Notes under the pieces: generated by a model
What the model saw: the letters and a program-made list of their open reading frames with translations, nothing else
Told to the model about the DNA's origin: nothing
The model's database searches: none
Made by a program: the position numbers and the translations under genes
From: Alkaliphilus pronyensis
Lineage (GTDB): Bacteria > Bacillota > Clostridia > Peptostreptococcales > Natronincolaceae
Length of the DNA stretch: 57,908 nucleotides
NCBI RefSeq assembly: GCF_009017275.1
Contig: NZ_WBZC01000040.1
Span: forward strand, 1 to 57,908
Direction: 5' to 3'
Shown: piece by piece, positions 42,226 through 51,324 of the stretch
Layout of the letters: every line of letters begins with the position of its first letter
Position numbering within the stretch: position 1 is the stretch's first letter

Positions 42226-43572
42226 ATGTTGAATAATAAAATGAGTAAAGTAAGAGAATACATTCTTGATGAGATCAAAAAAGGTAGAATAAAGAAAGGT
42301 CAACGGCTACCAAGCTGTAGAGAGTTATCTCGAAAGCTATCAATTAATAAAATAACTATAAACAAAGCTTACAAGCAGCTTGAAAGCCAGTATAGGGTTT
42401 ATAGTATTCCAAGGGGTGGGTTTTACTTGGTAGAAACTGAAGAAGCCCCAAGCAGCAAAGCTGGTTTAGTAGATTTTAAAAGTGTTGTACCTGATGAGAA
42501 GCTTATTCCATATAGAGAGTTTACCCATGCTATAAATAGGGCAGTAGATACATATAAAAATAATCTCTTTGGATACGAAAGGGCTGATGGTCTACAATCT
42601 CTAAGGGCTACATTGAAGGGTGAGTTTGAGGGGGATGGAATATATACATCTGCCGACGGTATTATTATTACCCATGGTGCACAACAGGCGATAGCTCTGG
42701 TTCTTCAATCTGTTTTCTTAAATACTAAAGGTAAGCTATTGGTAGAAGCACCAACATATAATCTAGTATTAGCTATGGCAAGCAAGCTTGGTATAGAAAT
42801 TGTGGGAATAGAAAGATCAATAGCTGGATATGATTTTATGGAAATGGAGAGGGTTTTTAAATTGGGGGAAGTAAAAGCCTTTTATACTATACCTAGACAT
42901 CATAACCCAACTGGATACCTTTTAAGTGAGGTGGATAAAAGGAAGGTGGCTGAGCTTGCAAACAAATACAATGTACTTGTAATAGAGGATGATTATTTAG
43001 CAGATTTAGGCTCAAGAAAAAAAGCTCTACCTATTCATTATTATGATATAAACAATAGAACCGCATATATTCGTAGCTTCTCAAAAACCTTTATGCCAGG
43101 AATAAGGTTGGGGGCAGCTATTCTTCCTGATTATCTTCACAAAAAAGTATTGGCCCTTAAGCATATAAGTGACTTAAACACTTCTAGTATTCCGCAGGCA
43201 GCTTTAGATATATTTATAAAATCTGGAATGTACAAAAAGCATGTTAACAGAGTTAGGAAATCCTATGAGGATAAGCTAAAAAAAGCAGCTGAAATTTTTA
43301 AAGCCCTATGTCCCGAAGGCTTATACTACCATATTCCTGATTACGGAATATTCATATGGCTTCAGCTACCGAAGGATATTAAAGATATAGCCCTTCAAAA
43401 GAAGCTTGCTGATATGGGTATTAAAGTAAGTAATGGGTCAGAGTTCTTTTCAGGTGGCTGGCTGGAGAAGAATAAAACTCAAAATGATTACATTAGGCTT
43501 TGTATATCAGGTGTTGATTATGACAACTTAGATTCATTAGCTACAATAATAAAAGCAATGAATATTAATTAA
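42226..43572 (+). CDS. MocR/GntR-type PLP-dependent transcriptional regulator
   Basis: The 448-residue protein has an N-terminal GntR winged helix (about 8-70: GQRLPSCRELSRKLSINKITINKAYKQLE) and an aminotransferase-fold domain (about 85-448) with ITHGAQQAIALVLQ, HHNPTGYLLS, VIEDDYLADLG and the PLP lysine in YIRSFSKTFMPGIRLG. MocR proteins sense PLP-bound amino compounds. Divergence from the aminotransferase gene suggests that it controls that gene. The start follows gggggat. Confidence 0.9.
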   Translation: MLNNKMSKVREYILDEIKKGRIKKGQRLPSCRELSRKLSINKITINKAYKQLESQYRVYSIPRGGFYLVETEEAPSSKAGLVDFKSVVPDEKLIPYREFTHAINRAVDTYKNNLFGYERADGLQSLRATLKGEFEGDGIYTSADGIIITHGAQQAIALVLQSVFLNTKGKLLVEAPTYNLVLAMASKLGIEIVGIERSIAGYDFMEMERVFKLGEVKAFYTIPRHHNPTGYLLSEVDKRKVAELANKYNVLVIEDDYLADLGSRKKALPIHYYDINNRTAYIRSFSKTFMPGIRLGAAILPDYLHKKVLALKHISDLNTSSIPQAALDIFIKSGMYKKHVNRVRKSYEDKLKKAAEIFKALCPEGLYYHIPDYGIFIWLQLPKDIKDIALQKKLADMGIKVSNGSEFFSGGWLEKNKTQNDYIRLCISGVDYDNLDSLATIIKAMNIN

Positions 43573-43596
43573 CAGTTTTTTTATCAATATGTGTTG

Positions 43597-43619
43597 TTAA
43601 ATATGACATACATATGTCG
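43597..43619. promoter_or_regulatory. palindromic operator, copy 2 (WYL-regulator-type)
   Basis: ttaaata plus TGACATACATATGTC is identical over 22 bases to the site before the WYL regulator at 7783-7804. It lies about 70 bases upstream of the SPL-like gene, which is therefore a candidate member of the same regulon. Confidence 0.65.
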
Positions 43620-43687
43620 TGTTTTGAATGTTAAAATATTAATATAATCATTAATATAAGCAAGAAGCTATTGAAGGGAAGAGCTAT

Positions 43688-44566
43688 ATGCATTATAAAG
43701 AGTATAAAACCATTCTTTCAGCAAAAAACGGAATGAATATATATCGTGGTTGCACCCATGGATGTATCTATTGTGATAGTAGAAGCAACTGCTATCAAAT
43801 GAAGCATGATTTTGAGGATATTGAAGTAAAGAAAAATGCTCCACAAATACTTGAGGTGGAGCTAATGAAAAGACGAAAAAAAGCCATGATAAGTACAGGG
43901 GCAATGGGAGATCCTTATATAGAGCTTGAAGAAGATCTGGAGTATACAAGAAGATGCTTAGAAGTAATTAATAAGCATGGCTTTGGACTTGCAATACAAA
44001 CAAAATCCACAAGAGTTTTAAGAGATATTGATTTATTAAAATCCATAAATAATCATTCTAAATGTGTTGTTGAATTTACACTTACAACCTATGATGAAGA
44101 CCTATGCAAAATAGTAGAGCCAAAGGTGTCAACCACTAAGGAACGCTTTGAAGCCCTTAAGGTATTAAGAGATAATGGTATTCCTACTGTTGTATGGCTT
44201 ACACCCTTTCTACCATATATAAATGATACAGAAGAAAACATTAGGGGTCTTTTAAACTATTGTATAGAAGCAAAGGTTTACGGAATTATAAGCTTTGGAA
44301 TTGGACTAACCCTAAGGGAGGGGAATCGTGAGTTTTTCTATAAGAAACTAGATGAAAGCTTTCCACATTTAAAGAAAAAGTATATAGATAAATATGGATA
44401 TTCCTATGTATGCAGCAGCCAAAGTCATAATAAACTAATGAGAATTATACATAGTGAATGTAAAAAACACAATATAGTCTGTAACCCAAACAAAGTATTT
44501 TCATATATGAATACATATGAAAGAAAAATAGAGACAAACCAATTAAGTATGTATTCACTTTTTTAA
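43688..44566 (+). CDS. SPL-family (photolyase-like) radical SAM protein
   Basis: The 292-residue protein has YRGCTHGCIYCDSRSNCY with the CX3CX2C cluster and belongs to the spore-photoproduct-lyase-related group (Rv2578c-like). Other motifs are STGAMGDPYIELEEDLEYTR, LAIQTKSTRVLRDIDLL and VVEFTLTTYDEDLCKIVEP. The family is suspected in DNA repair or nucleic-acid modification, without a settled reaction. It carries the operator shared with the WYL regulator and starts after gaaggg. Confidence 0.85.
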   Translation: MHYKEYKTILSAKNGMNIYRGCTHGCIYCDSRSNCYQMKHDFEDIEVKKNAPQILEVELMKRRKKAMISTGAMGDPYIELEEDLEYTRRCLEVINKHGFGLAIQTKSTRVLRDIDLLKSINNHSKCVVEFTLTTYDEDLCKIVEPKVSTTKERFEALKVLRDNGIPTVVWLTPFLPYINDTEENIRGLLNYCIEAKVYGIISFGIGLTLREGNREFFYKKLDESFPHLKKKYIDKYGYSYVCSSQSHNKLMRIIHSECKKHNIVCNPNKVFSYMNTYERKIETNQLSMYSLF

Positions 44567-44604
44567 CAATTACTATTGACAAAACCAAAAATAAACTATT
44601 ATAT

Positions 44605-44646
44605 AAGAAAAAATGACTAAGCTTTCATAACTTAGTCATTTTTCTT
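44605..44646. terminator. bidirectional terminator
   Basis: aagaaaaaatgactaag and cttagtcatttttctt form a long perfect stem between convergent genes, with A- and T-runs inside the arms. Confidence 0.85.
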
Positions 44647-44654
44647 AATATATT

Positions 44655-46697
44655 TTAATCCTCAAAATACTCCTTAATAAACTGTGGTACATGCTGTTGA
44701 TAAAAGCTTCCATAGTCGATTCTATCACCAGCTTCATTATAGAAGGCTACTACATAAATTGGAGAGTCCTCATACCGCCAATGGTTAGCATAGTTCTTAA
44801 GGGAAATTTCTATTTTTTCCTTATCAGTGATTTTTAAGCTGCGGCCTTCCCCCATGGAGGCTAAAATCTTATCGGCCTCCTCATAAGAATCAGCTACATT
44901 TACCATAATAAATTCAACTTCATCTTTAACTAATCTAGCCTCTTCTAAATAACCCTTTTCCATTAGCCACTCATCAATACTATCAAAGGATTTATACCAT
45001 GTTACAGCAATACTTTCGTAGAATTCCTTTGTATATTTATCGTATTTTTTAGTTGCTTCTATGATGTTGGTATTTTCATCAGGTTCAGGCTTAAGAAGCA
45101 AATCTACAACTCCCCATACTCTAGAATCCCTTAATTCATCATAGTTTGAACTTATTATTTCATCCTGTAATAGCTTTGTTAGCTCCTCAATTTCATCTGA
45201 ATCATATATTACTAAATCTTTGCTTATATTATCATGATGGGATTCAAAGGTAATTTTTTCGATTTTACTTAAATCTACATTTAATACATCATAATGCATT
45301 TTCTTATATTCAATAGAGCTGTTAATTTCTTTTATGTTATCCATATAGGGAGATAGGTCTATACCTTCGTAGCCCCTTGTTATTTTTTTCCCGTTTTTCA
45401 GCTGATAAACAAAGTATAGGTTACCACTATTTTCTCCATAGACCTTTTCACTGAATTTCATATTTTTTCTGTTACCTATAATTTCTTTATGGGCATTACT
45501 TATTAGTTGTATGTTTTTAGGATCTTTATATAAATATTTATCCTCTTGATGGCGATAGGAGTAATAATTGGTTGCAAAGCATACCCCCTTAATTTCATCA
45601 GAAGAGGGTAGCCTTTTCTCATACCCTGTAAAATCTAAGCTAATTCCCACTAAAAGTAAAATAACTGTCCCCATGTAAATAGAATATGATGTTAAGGTTT
45701 TTCTATTAATTATTCTAAAGGATTTTTGCAGTATGCCCTCTGCAATAAAATACCCTAAGAATGAAGCAATAGCATATCCAAATAGTATCCAAGCTATGCC
45801 TCCACCAACCTCCTGAAAGTACATGCCTGCTGTAAGCATAAAGGAGAAGGCAACTCCGTATTTAAACAAATAGCTTAGATTTTTAAAGACAATGGGCTGC
45901 ATATTGTTTTCTAGCCTTCTTTTTTGATATAAATACATACCACCTATAAACAAAACTAATACTAACACTAAGTAGCCTATTAGGTTTTTAGCCTCCATTG
46001 AGTAGAGACCAATTATCCTATAAAAAGGTGATAGTATCATTAATAAATCATCCTGGTAAACTAAACTAAATCTCCAGCTAAATCCGTACATAAGCGACTG
46101 CATATTATATACAACTAAAAATAGTAATCCCATAGGCAGAAAAAGCATTATATAGGTTAATACACCCTGCACCAGTGTAAGTCCCGTTACTGTTCCAACA
46201 AAAACAGTAATCATAAAGATTACCATATTCATAACTATGGTAATTGCAGCCCACAGTAAAATATCCTCAAGGCTATAAAATGAATGTAGATTATTTATAA
46301 TTTGAACTATCCAAGTAATAAAACCATTAGCAATAACTGGAACTGTTAAGAACAGAAAACCAACTAGAGTGTGACTGGTAAAAAGGGTATTCCTTTTAAT
46401 TGGAAGACTGTGAAGCATATCTGATGATTTTTTTGTCTGTAGATAGTTAAATAGTAACAGAGCTAGAAGAACAGGCACAATAAGTATAAATGCATGCTGA
46501 ACTCCACCTCCAGTAAAATCTAAAATACCGTATATATGCTTGTAGGGTACAGTCTCTTTAAACTGATTTAGCCTTAAAATAATTTGTAATGGTACTGCAA
46601 AAAATAGGGCTATGGTATATAGTATAGGAAACCAATATAGTCTTTTAATGTCGTTTTTTATAATCCCTTTATTTAATAATGATGTTTTCAATGGCAT
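44655..46697 (-). CDS. ABC-2 type permease with large C-terminal extracytoplasmic domain
   Basis: The 680-residue protein has about eight membrane helices in residues 15-360. They include MLHSLPIKRNTLFTSHTLVGFLFL, a cytoplasmic loop typical of YtrC/D-like ABC-2 permeases. A soluble charged domain of about 300 residues with no known catalytic motif follows. It is encoded with the YtrB-like ATPase and YtrA-like repressor; the genes overlap (46669-46697). Such operons respond to cell-wall or membrane stress, and the large domain may sense or bind an external ligand. Confidence 0.82.
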   Translation of the reverse strand: MPLKTSLLNKGIIKNDIKRLYWFPILYTIALFFAVPLQIILRLNQFKETVPYKHIYGILDFTGGGVQHAFILIVPVLLALLLFNYLQTKKSSDMLHSLPIKRNTLFTSHTLVGFLFLTVPVIANGFITWIVQIINNLHSFYSLEDILLWAAITIVMNMVIFMITVFVGTVTGLTLVQGVLTYIMLFLPMGLLFLVVYNMQSLMYGFSWRFSLVYQDDLLMILSPFYRIIGLYSMEAKNLIGYLVLVLVLFIGGMYLYQKRRLENNMQPIVFKNLSYLFKYGVAFSFMLTAGMYFQEVGGGIAWILFGYAIASFLGYFIAEGILQKSFRIINRKTLTSYSIYMGTVILLLVGISLDFTGYEKRLPSSDEIKGVCFATNYYSYRHQEDKYLYKDPKNIQLISNAHKEIIGNRKNMKFSEKVYGENSGNLYFVYQLKNGKKITRGYEGIDLSPYMDNIKEINSSIEYKKMHYDVLNVDLSKIEKITFESHHDNISKDLVIYDSDEIEELTKLLQDEIISSNYDELRDSRVWGVVDLLLKPEPDENTNIIEATKKYDKYTKEFYESIAVTWYKSFDSIDEWLMEKGYLEEARLVKDEVEFIMVNVADSYEEADKILASMGEGRSLKITDKEKIEISLKNYANHWRYEDSPIYVVAFYNEAGDRIDYGSFYQQHVPQFIKEYFED

Positions 46698-47571
46698 AGC
46701 CTACATCCCCCATTTCATAAGTAAATATTTCTTCTAAGGTCAAAGGTAAAATGTCCAATAGAAGAGGTTCAAACTCTGTAAAATGATTTACTAAATCCTT
46801 TCTTTCACCCCTTGCAATAAATATGTAGACACTACCACGTTGTTCCTTATACAACAGACTTAGGTTATCATAAATCTCCTTTGAAAGTGGATTTTTAAAG
46901 GAAACCTGTATCTTATGTATATCCCTTTTCATGTCATCCATATCCTTTTCCAGCACTATGCTTCCTTCATGTAATATCCCTATATGGTCGCAAAGATCCT
47001 CCAGCTCCCTTAAATTATGGGAGGACACTATTATTGTAAGCTGGTGATTGGCTACATCCTGTATTAATAGGTTCTTAACCTTCTGTCTCATTACAGAATC
47101 TAATCCATCAAGGGGCTCATCTAAAATCATAACCTTAGGCATTGTTGAAAGGCAAAGCCAAATGGCAACCTGTCTTTGCATACCCTTAGATAGCTTTATA
47201 ATTTTTTTATTGGTGTCTAAATTAAATACTTTTTGCAGAGCCATATACCTTTCTTGATTCCAGGTTGAATAAATGCTTTTATAAAACTCAGCCATATCAT
47301 TTATTGTATAGCCAGCAAAATAATATATATTATCTGGAATAAATAAAACCCTATTTTTAAGGGTAGGATTTTCAAAAATCCTCTCTCCAAATATCCTTAC
47401 CTCTCCTGAATCCTCCTTATATATGCCTGCCAATGTTTTAAGTAATGTAGTTTTACCAGCTCCATTTGAGCCTAGCAAGCCATATATTGACCCCTCCTTA
47501 ACAGATAAATCTACACCCTTTAACGCCTTTATATCATCAAAATCCTTTGTTAGATTTTTTACTTCAATCAT
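46669..47571 (-). CDS. ABC transporter ATP-binding protein (YtrB-like)
   Basis: The 300-residue ATPase begins MIEVKNLTKDFDDIKALKGVD with ATG 47571 preceded by ggaggtg. It has Walker A GSNGAGKTT, signature LSKGMQRQVAI (variant of LSGGQ), Walker B KVMILDEPLDGLD and the switch SHNLRELEDL. It partners the permease gene that overlaps its end. Its start codon overlaps the stop of the GntR gene, which indicates an operon. Confidence 0.9.
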   Translation of the reverse strand: MIEVKNLTKDFDDIKALKGVDLSVKEGSIYGLLGSNGAGKTTLLKTLAGIYKEDSGEVRIFGERIFENPTLKNRVLFIPDNIYYFAGYTINDMAEFYKSIYSTWNQERYMALQKVFNLDTNKKIIKLSKGMQRQVAIWLCLSTMPKVMILDEPLDGLDSVMRQKVKNLLIQDVANHQLTIIVSSHNLRELEDLCDHIGILHEGSIVLEKDMDDMKRDIHKIQVSFKNPLSKEIYDNLSLLYKEQRGSVYIFIARGERKDLVNHFTEFEPLLLDILPLTLEEIFTYEMGDVGYAIENIIIK

Positions 47572-47953
47572 GGGTTTTGTCACCTCCAACAATCTTTTCA
47601 GCACTTGATATTAGCTGTAATATTTCATCTCTTGACATACCTATGTACATAGCCTCCGACAAAATTTTAATTAACTCCTTTTTTAGTGCATTTTTCTTTT
47701 CTGTATATTTGCTTTCTATAACCGATGCCACAAAATTCCCCTTTCCCTGTATAGTGTAGATGAAGCCTTCTCTTTCAAGCTCTCTATAGGCTTTTTGTAT
47801 TGTATTTGGATTAATTGTTAGCTGCTGAGCTAAGGCTCTTACTGAAGGCAGCTGTTCATCAGGCTTCAACACTTCACTAATAATTAGCTGCTTCATCTTT
47901 TCAATTAACTGCTCATAAATAGGTAGTCGACTTCTCAAGTCTAGTTCAAACAT
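47564..47953 (-). CDS. GntR-family (YtrA subfamily) repressor
   Basis: The 129-residue protein has a winged helix (RLPIYEQLIEKMKQLII, LPSVRALAQQLTINPNTIQKAYRELEREGFI) and a short C-terminal dimerisation tail, the size and layout of YtrA. It likely represses its own ABC operon by binding the TGTATTA/TAATACA site in the promoter upstream. Confidence 0.9.
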   Translation of the reverse strand: MFELDLRSRLPIYEQLIEKMKQLIISEVLKPDEQLPSVRALAQQLTINPNTIQKAYRELEREGFIYTIQGKGNFVASVIESKYTEKKNALKKELIKILSEAMYIGMSRDEILQLISSAEKIVGGDKTHD

Positions 47954-47986
47954 TTATTTCCTCCTTTCTGTATTAAGCGTACTAAC

Positions 47987-48021
47987 TGTATTATTATATG
48001 TAATACAATATTACTATACAA
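47987..48021 (-). promoter_or_regulatory. promoter and operator of the YtrA-type operon
   Basis: On the - strand TTGTAT, a 17-bp spacer and TATAAT form a promoter. The inverted repeat TGTATTA (47987-47993) / TAATACA (48001-48007) overlaps the -10 and spacer, as expected for repression by the first gene product. The rest of 48022-48261 shows no gene. Confidence 0.75.
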
Positions 48022-48261
48022 CAGATTTTTAAATTTGTAAAGAAAAAATTTTGTTAGAGATGATAATAGTGAATTTCAACGGTTAGATAGATTTTACATG
48101 TGGATATAATATATAAAAAATAAATAAATTCTGTAAAATAGACTGTAGAATGCTTATAATAAAAAAGAATATAGAAAAGCTGTAAATCAAGCATATAGCA
48201 CATACCATCAAATGATGTAAATTAATATATTTTTAGTTAAAGAAGGGAGTTTAACAATAGA

Positions 48262-49137
48262 ATGGAAAAAGAGGAAATAATAAAGGACTTTTTTAAAAAC
48301 CGCATAGGTGTTTTAGCAACCATGCATAAAAAAGAAACAGTAATATCACCAATACTGGAAAAGGAGCTTGGAATTAGGATAATTGTACCTGAGGCCTTTA
48401 ATACCGATGAGTTCGGTACCTTCACCAGAGATATAGAACGTAGGGGAAATCAATTAGAAACAGCAAAATATAAGGCAGAGGCTGTAATGGAATTAACAGG
48501 AGAAACCCTAGCCTTAGCAAGTGAAGGCTCCTTTGGGCCTCATCCTATAACCCCCTTTTTACCCTTTAATAGAGAAATAGTTGTATTCATTGACAAAGAA
48601 AATGATTTAGAGCTTATTGGTGAAGCAGCAACTACAGCTACCAATTTCAATCATAAACCAGTAAAAAGCCTACAAGAAGCCCATGAGTTTGCTATAGAAG
48701 CTGGTTTTCCAGAGCATGGAGTAGTTGTAAAAACTAAAGAGCTTTCTAAAAAGGAGGATGAAATATTTAAAGGTATAACAACAATGAAGGACCTTGAGCT
48801 TGCAGTTAATTCAGCCCTATCAGGGTCTATTGATGGAGTAATACATATAGAAACAGATATGAGGGCCCTATATAATCCTACCCGCATGAAAAACATAGAG
48901 GCAGCAACAAGGGATCTTGTTAAGAAGATATATAACCTTTGTCCCAAATGTTTATGGCCAGGATTCACATTGGTGGATAGAAAAGCAGGCTTACCCTGTG
49001 GGTGGTGTGGAATACCTACAGATTTAACCTTGAGCCTTTTATACAGCTGTAAAAAATGTGGATATAATCAACAGCAGCTTTACCCAGAAGGAATTAAAAA
49101 AGCTGACCCAGGAAGGTGTAAATTTTGCAATCCTTAA
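48262..49137 (+). CDS. DUF6671-like protein with C-terminal zinc ribbons
   Basis: The 291-residue protein has RIGVLATMHKKETVISPILEKELGI, TRDIERRGNQLETAKYKAEAVMELTG and ALASEGSFGPHP, matching my recollection of the DUF6671 family. The tail carries several CxxC pairs (CPKC, CGWC, CKKC, CKFC), likely two zinc ribbons. No catalytic role is known. A ZIP-type metal transporter gene follows, so metal handling is a possibility. Confidence 0.6.
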   Translation: MEKEEIIKDFFKNRIGVLATMHKKETVISPILEKELGIRIIVPEAFNTDEFGTFTRDIERRGNQLETAKYKAEAVMELTGETLALASEGSFGPHPITPFLPFNREIVVFIDKENDLELIGEAATTATNFNHKPVKSLQEAHEFAIEAGFPEHGVVVKTKELSKKEDEIFKGITTMKDLELAVNSALSGSIDGVIHIETDMRALYNPTRMKNIEAATRDLVKKIYNLCPKCLWPGFTLVDRKAGLPCGWCGIPTDLTLSLLYSCKKCGYNQQQLYPEGIKKADPGRCKFCNP

Positions 49138-49238
49138 TGAAAAAAGTCCTAAAAAAATTAATGTAATTATCTGTTTGCCTATAAAATATATTGGGTAGTA
49201 ATAAACAAATTAATATTTTATAAAAAGGAGAAGACAAT

Positions 49239-50051
49239 ATGGACATAAGCATGAACAGAATAATATTTGCCTTTAGCCTAACATTATTTGCAGGCTTATC
49301 AACAGGCATAGGAAGTGCTTTAGCCTTTTACACAAAGCAAACGAATAAGAAGTTTTTATCAGGGGCTTTGGGATTTTCTGCAGGGGTAATGATTTATGTT
49401 TCAATGGTAGAGATTTTTGTTAAATCTCGAGATTCACTGGAGCTTGTATATGGAGCTACTAAGGGCTATTGGGTTACAACTATTGCCTTCTTCGGTGGAA
49501 TTGCACTAATAGCTATAATTGATAAACTTGTTCCAAGTGCTGAAAACCCCCATCATATTCGGGATGTAAAGGAAATGAAAAAGGAAAAGGTTAAGGATCA
49601 TGAGTTACTAAGAATGGGATTGTTTTCGGCCTTAGCAATAGCAATACACAACTTTCCAGAGGGTTTAGCAACCTTTACCAGTGCAGTACAGGATCCTACT
49701 CTTGGTATAAGCATTGCTGTGGCAATAGCAATACATAATATTCCCGAAGGTATTGCAGTTTCTATACCTATCTACTATGCAACAGGTAGTAAGGGAAAAG
49801 CATTTTTATACTCTTTCTTATCAGGACTATCGGAGCCACTTGGAGCAATATTAGGTTATTTTCTACTAATGAGATTCTTTAATGATGCAATGTTTGGTAT
49901 TATATTTGCTGGTGTTGCTGGTATCATGGTTTACATCTCTTTAGATGAGCTACTTCCAACTGCAGAAAAATACGGTGAGCATCACATTGCTATTTATGGC
50001 TTAATTTCGGGAATGGCGGTAATGGCCTTAAGTCTACTATTGTTTGCATAA
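49239..50051 (+). CDS. zupT: ZIP-family metal transporter (ZupT-like)
   Basis: The 270-residue protein has about eight helices and the two metal-binding ZIP motifs [16 protein letters not shown] and [14 protein letters not shown] in helices IV and V, with a histidine-rich loop ([21 protein letters not shown]). It imports Zn2+ or other divalent metals. It has the usual ZupT length and starts after aaggag. A terminator follows. Confidence 0.92.
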   Translation: MDISMNRIIFAFSLTLFAGLSTGIGSALAFYTKQTNKKFLSGALGFSAGVMIYVSMVEIFVKSRDSLELVYGATKGYWVTTIAFFGGIALIAIIDKLVPSAENPHHIRDVKEMKKEKVKDHELLRMGLFSALAIAIHNFPEGLATFTSAVQDPTLGISIAVAIAIHNIPEGIAVSIPIYYATGSKGKAFLYSFLSGLSEPLGAILGYFLLMRFFNDAMFGIIFAGVAGIMVYISLDELLPTAEKYGEHHIAIYGLISGMAVMALSLLLFA

Positions 50052-50142
50052 ATAGTATTATATTATATTAAAGTCTACAAAAATCATACTACTAAAAAGC
50101 TGATACTGACAAGAATTATTATAGTTTTACAATTAAAAAATA

Positions 50143-50182
50143 GGCTCCCTCAACTACTATTATATGCTACGTTAAGGGAGTT
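50143..50182 (+). terminator. terminator after zupT-like gene
   Basis: CTCCCTCAAC and GTTAAGGGAG pair with a single mismatch around an AT loop, and a T-run (ttttttgttg) follows. Confidence 0.82.
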
Positions 50183-50248
50183 TTTTGTTGTTTTTATTTT
50201 TATATGAATTAAACAGTTTAAAATTAAACAGTTATTATAATAATAATA

Positions 50249-50277
50249 TTGACTAATACTATAAAGTAATTTATACT
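50249..50277 (+). promoter_or_regulatory. promoter of the second ABC-2 operon
   Basis: TTGACT (50249-50254), a 17-bp spacer and TATACT (50272-50277) lie 40 bases upstream of the first gene of the operon. Confidence 0.6.
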
Positions 50278-50316
50278 GTAATTAAGTTTACGATATAAAC
50301 TAGGGAGGTTGTTGAA

Positions 50317-50985
50317 ATGTCAAAGAAAATTGAAATGGAAAAACTGGTGGATGACCTAGTTTTTATTAAGCAGGCAATAAGGAAAAATAATAATGTCTTT
50401 AAGTATTTTTCTGTTAGTAGGGCAATGAAATGGGTTTTATTGTATGCAGGTATATTAATTATTTCCCTATCTCTGCTTATAAATACCATAATAACCAGAT
50501 ATGCTTCCTGGCAGCTGGCACCTACAGGCTTAAAGCTTCTCATTTATGGCGCAGCTATTGTAGGTCTATTGGTAATAGTAGTTATTAAGCTAAGAACAAT
50601 AGTAAAGGCTGCAAAATCAGTTGAATCAGATATGTCAGTGGTAAAGCTAATTAAGGAAGTATATACAGGTCAAACACTTATGATTATCATTCCATATTTT
50701 ATATCTATTGTTTTAATTATTACTTTTTTTAATCAACAGGACTTAAATCATTTTATTGCTCCCTTTTTAGCTGTTTTATTTGGTTTACTAACAAACTCTT
50801 TAGTAAATGTTTTTCATGTTAAAGAAATGATTGTTATGGGTGATTGGTTAATTTTAACTGGATTTATAGCTCTGTTTTTCCTAAACCCTTTAAACCCAGC
50901 TATAATTGTAGCACTAACCTTTGGGCTTGGATGTATAATAATGTACTTAGCTATACTATTCTCCACCAAAAGGGAGGAGGAATGA
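50317..50985 (+). CDS. membrane protein of unknown function
   Basis: The 222-residue protein has a charged N-terminal segment (MSKKIEMEKLVDDLVFIKQAI) and six hydrophobic helices. I do not recognise the family. A DNA-binding regulator gene follows five bases later and ABC genes after it, so it may be a membrane sensor or an accessory subunit of that exporter. Confidence 0.72.
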   Translation: MSKKIEMEKLVDDLVFIKQAIRKNNNVFKYFSVSRAMKWVLLYAGILIISLSLLINTIITRYASWQLAPTGLKLLIYGAAIVGLLVIVVIKLRTIVKAAKSVESDMSVVKLIKEVYTGQTLMIIIPYFISIVLIITFFNQQDLNHFIAPFLAVLFGLLTNSLVNVFHVKEMIVMGDWLILTGFIALFFLNPLNPAIIVALTFGLGCIIMYLAILFSTKREEE

Positions 50986-50989
50986 ATAA

Positions 50990-51313
50990 TTGGGTGATAA
51001 GTTTGCGGTAGATATTGACAAGGTTATTCATGAGAGGGCTAGATTGTTGATTTTATCATATTTAGCAAGTAATAGTGGTAAAAAAATTCAGTTTAATGAG
51101 TTAAAGGAAAGCTTAAGCTTTACATCTGGTAACCTTTCGGTTCAGCTTAAGAATCTTGAAGAGGTAAAATATATTAAAATTCATAAAAGAATAAAGGATA
51201 ACAAACCCCAAACCAGTGTTTCTTTAACACCAGAAGGATTAAAGGCACTAAAGGAATATTTAAAGGTGATGGAGGATTTAATCAAAACAGTAAATAATCA
51301 AGAGGACAATTAG
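50990..51313 (+). CDS. winged-helix transcriptional regulator (HTH_27/PadR-MarR type)
   Basis: The 107-residue protein reads KVIHERARLLILSYLASNSGKKIQFNELKESLSFTSGNLSVQLKNLEEVKYI, the short winged-helix regulator of the transcriptional regulator HTH_27 type that often sits beside membrane proteins. It starts at TTG 50990 after ggagga. It probably controls the ABC genes downstream. Confidence 0.83.
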   Translation: MGDKFAVDIDKVIHERARLLILSYLASNSGKKIQFNELKESLSFTSGNLSVQLKNLEEVKYIKIHKRIKDNKPQTSVSLTPEGLKALKEYLKVMEDLIKTVNNQEDN

Positions 51314-51324
51314 GAGGGAAAAAA

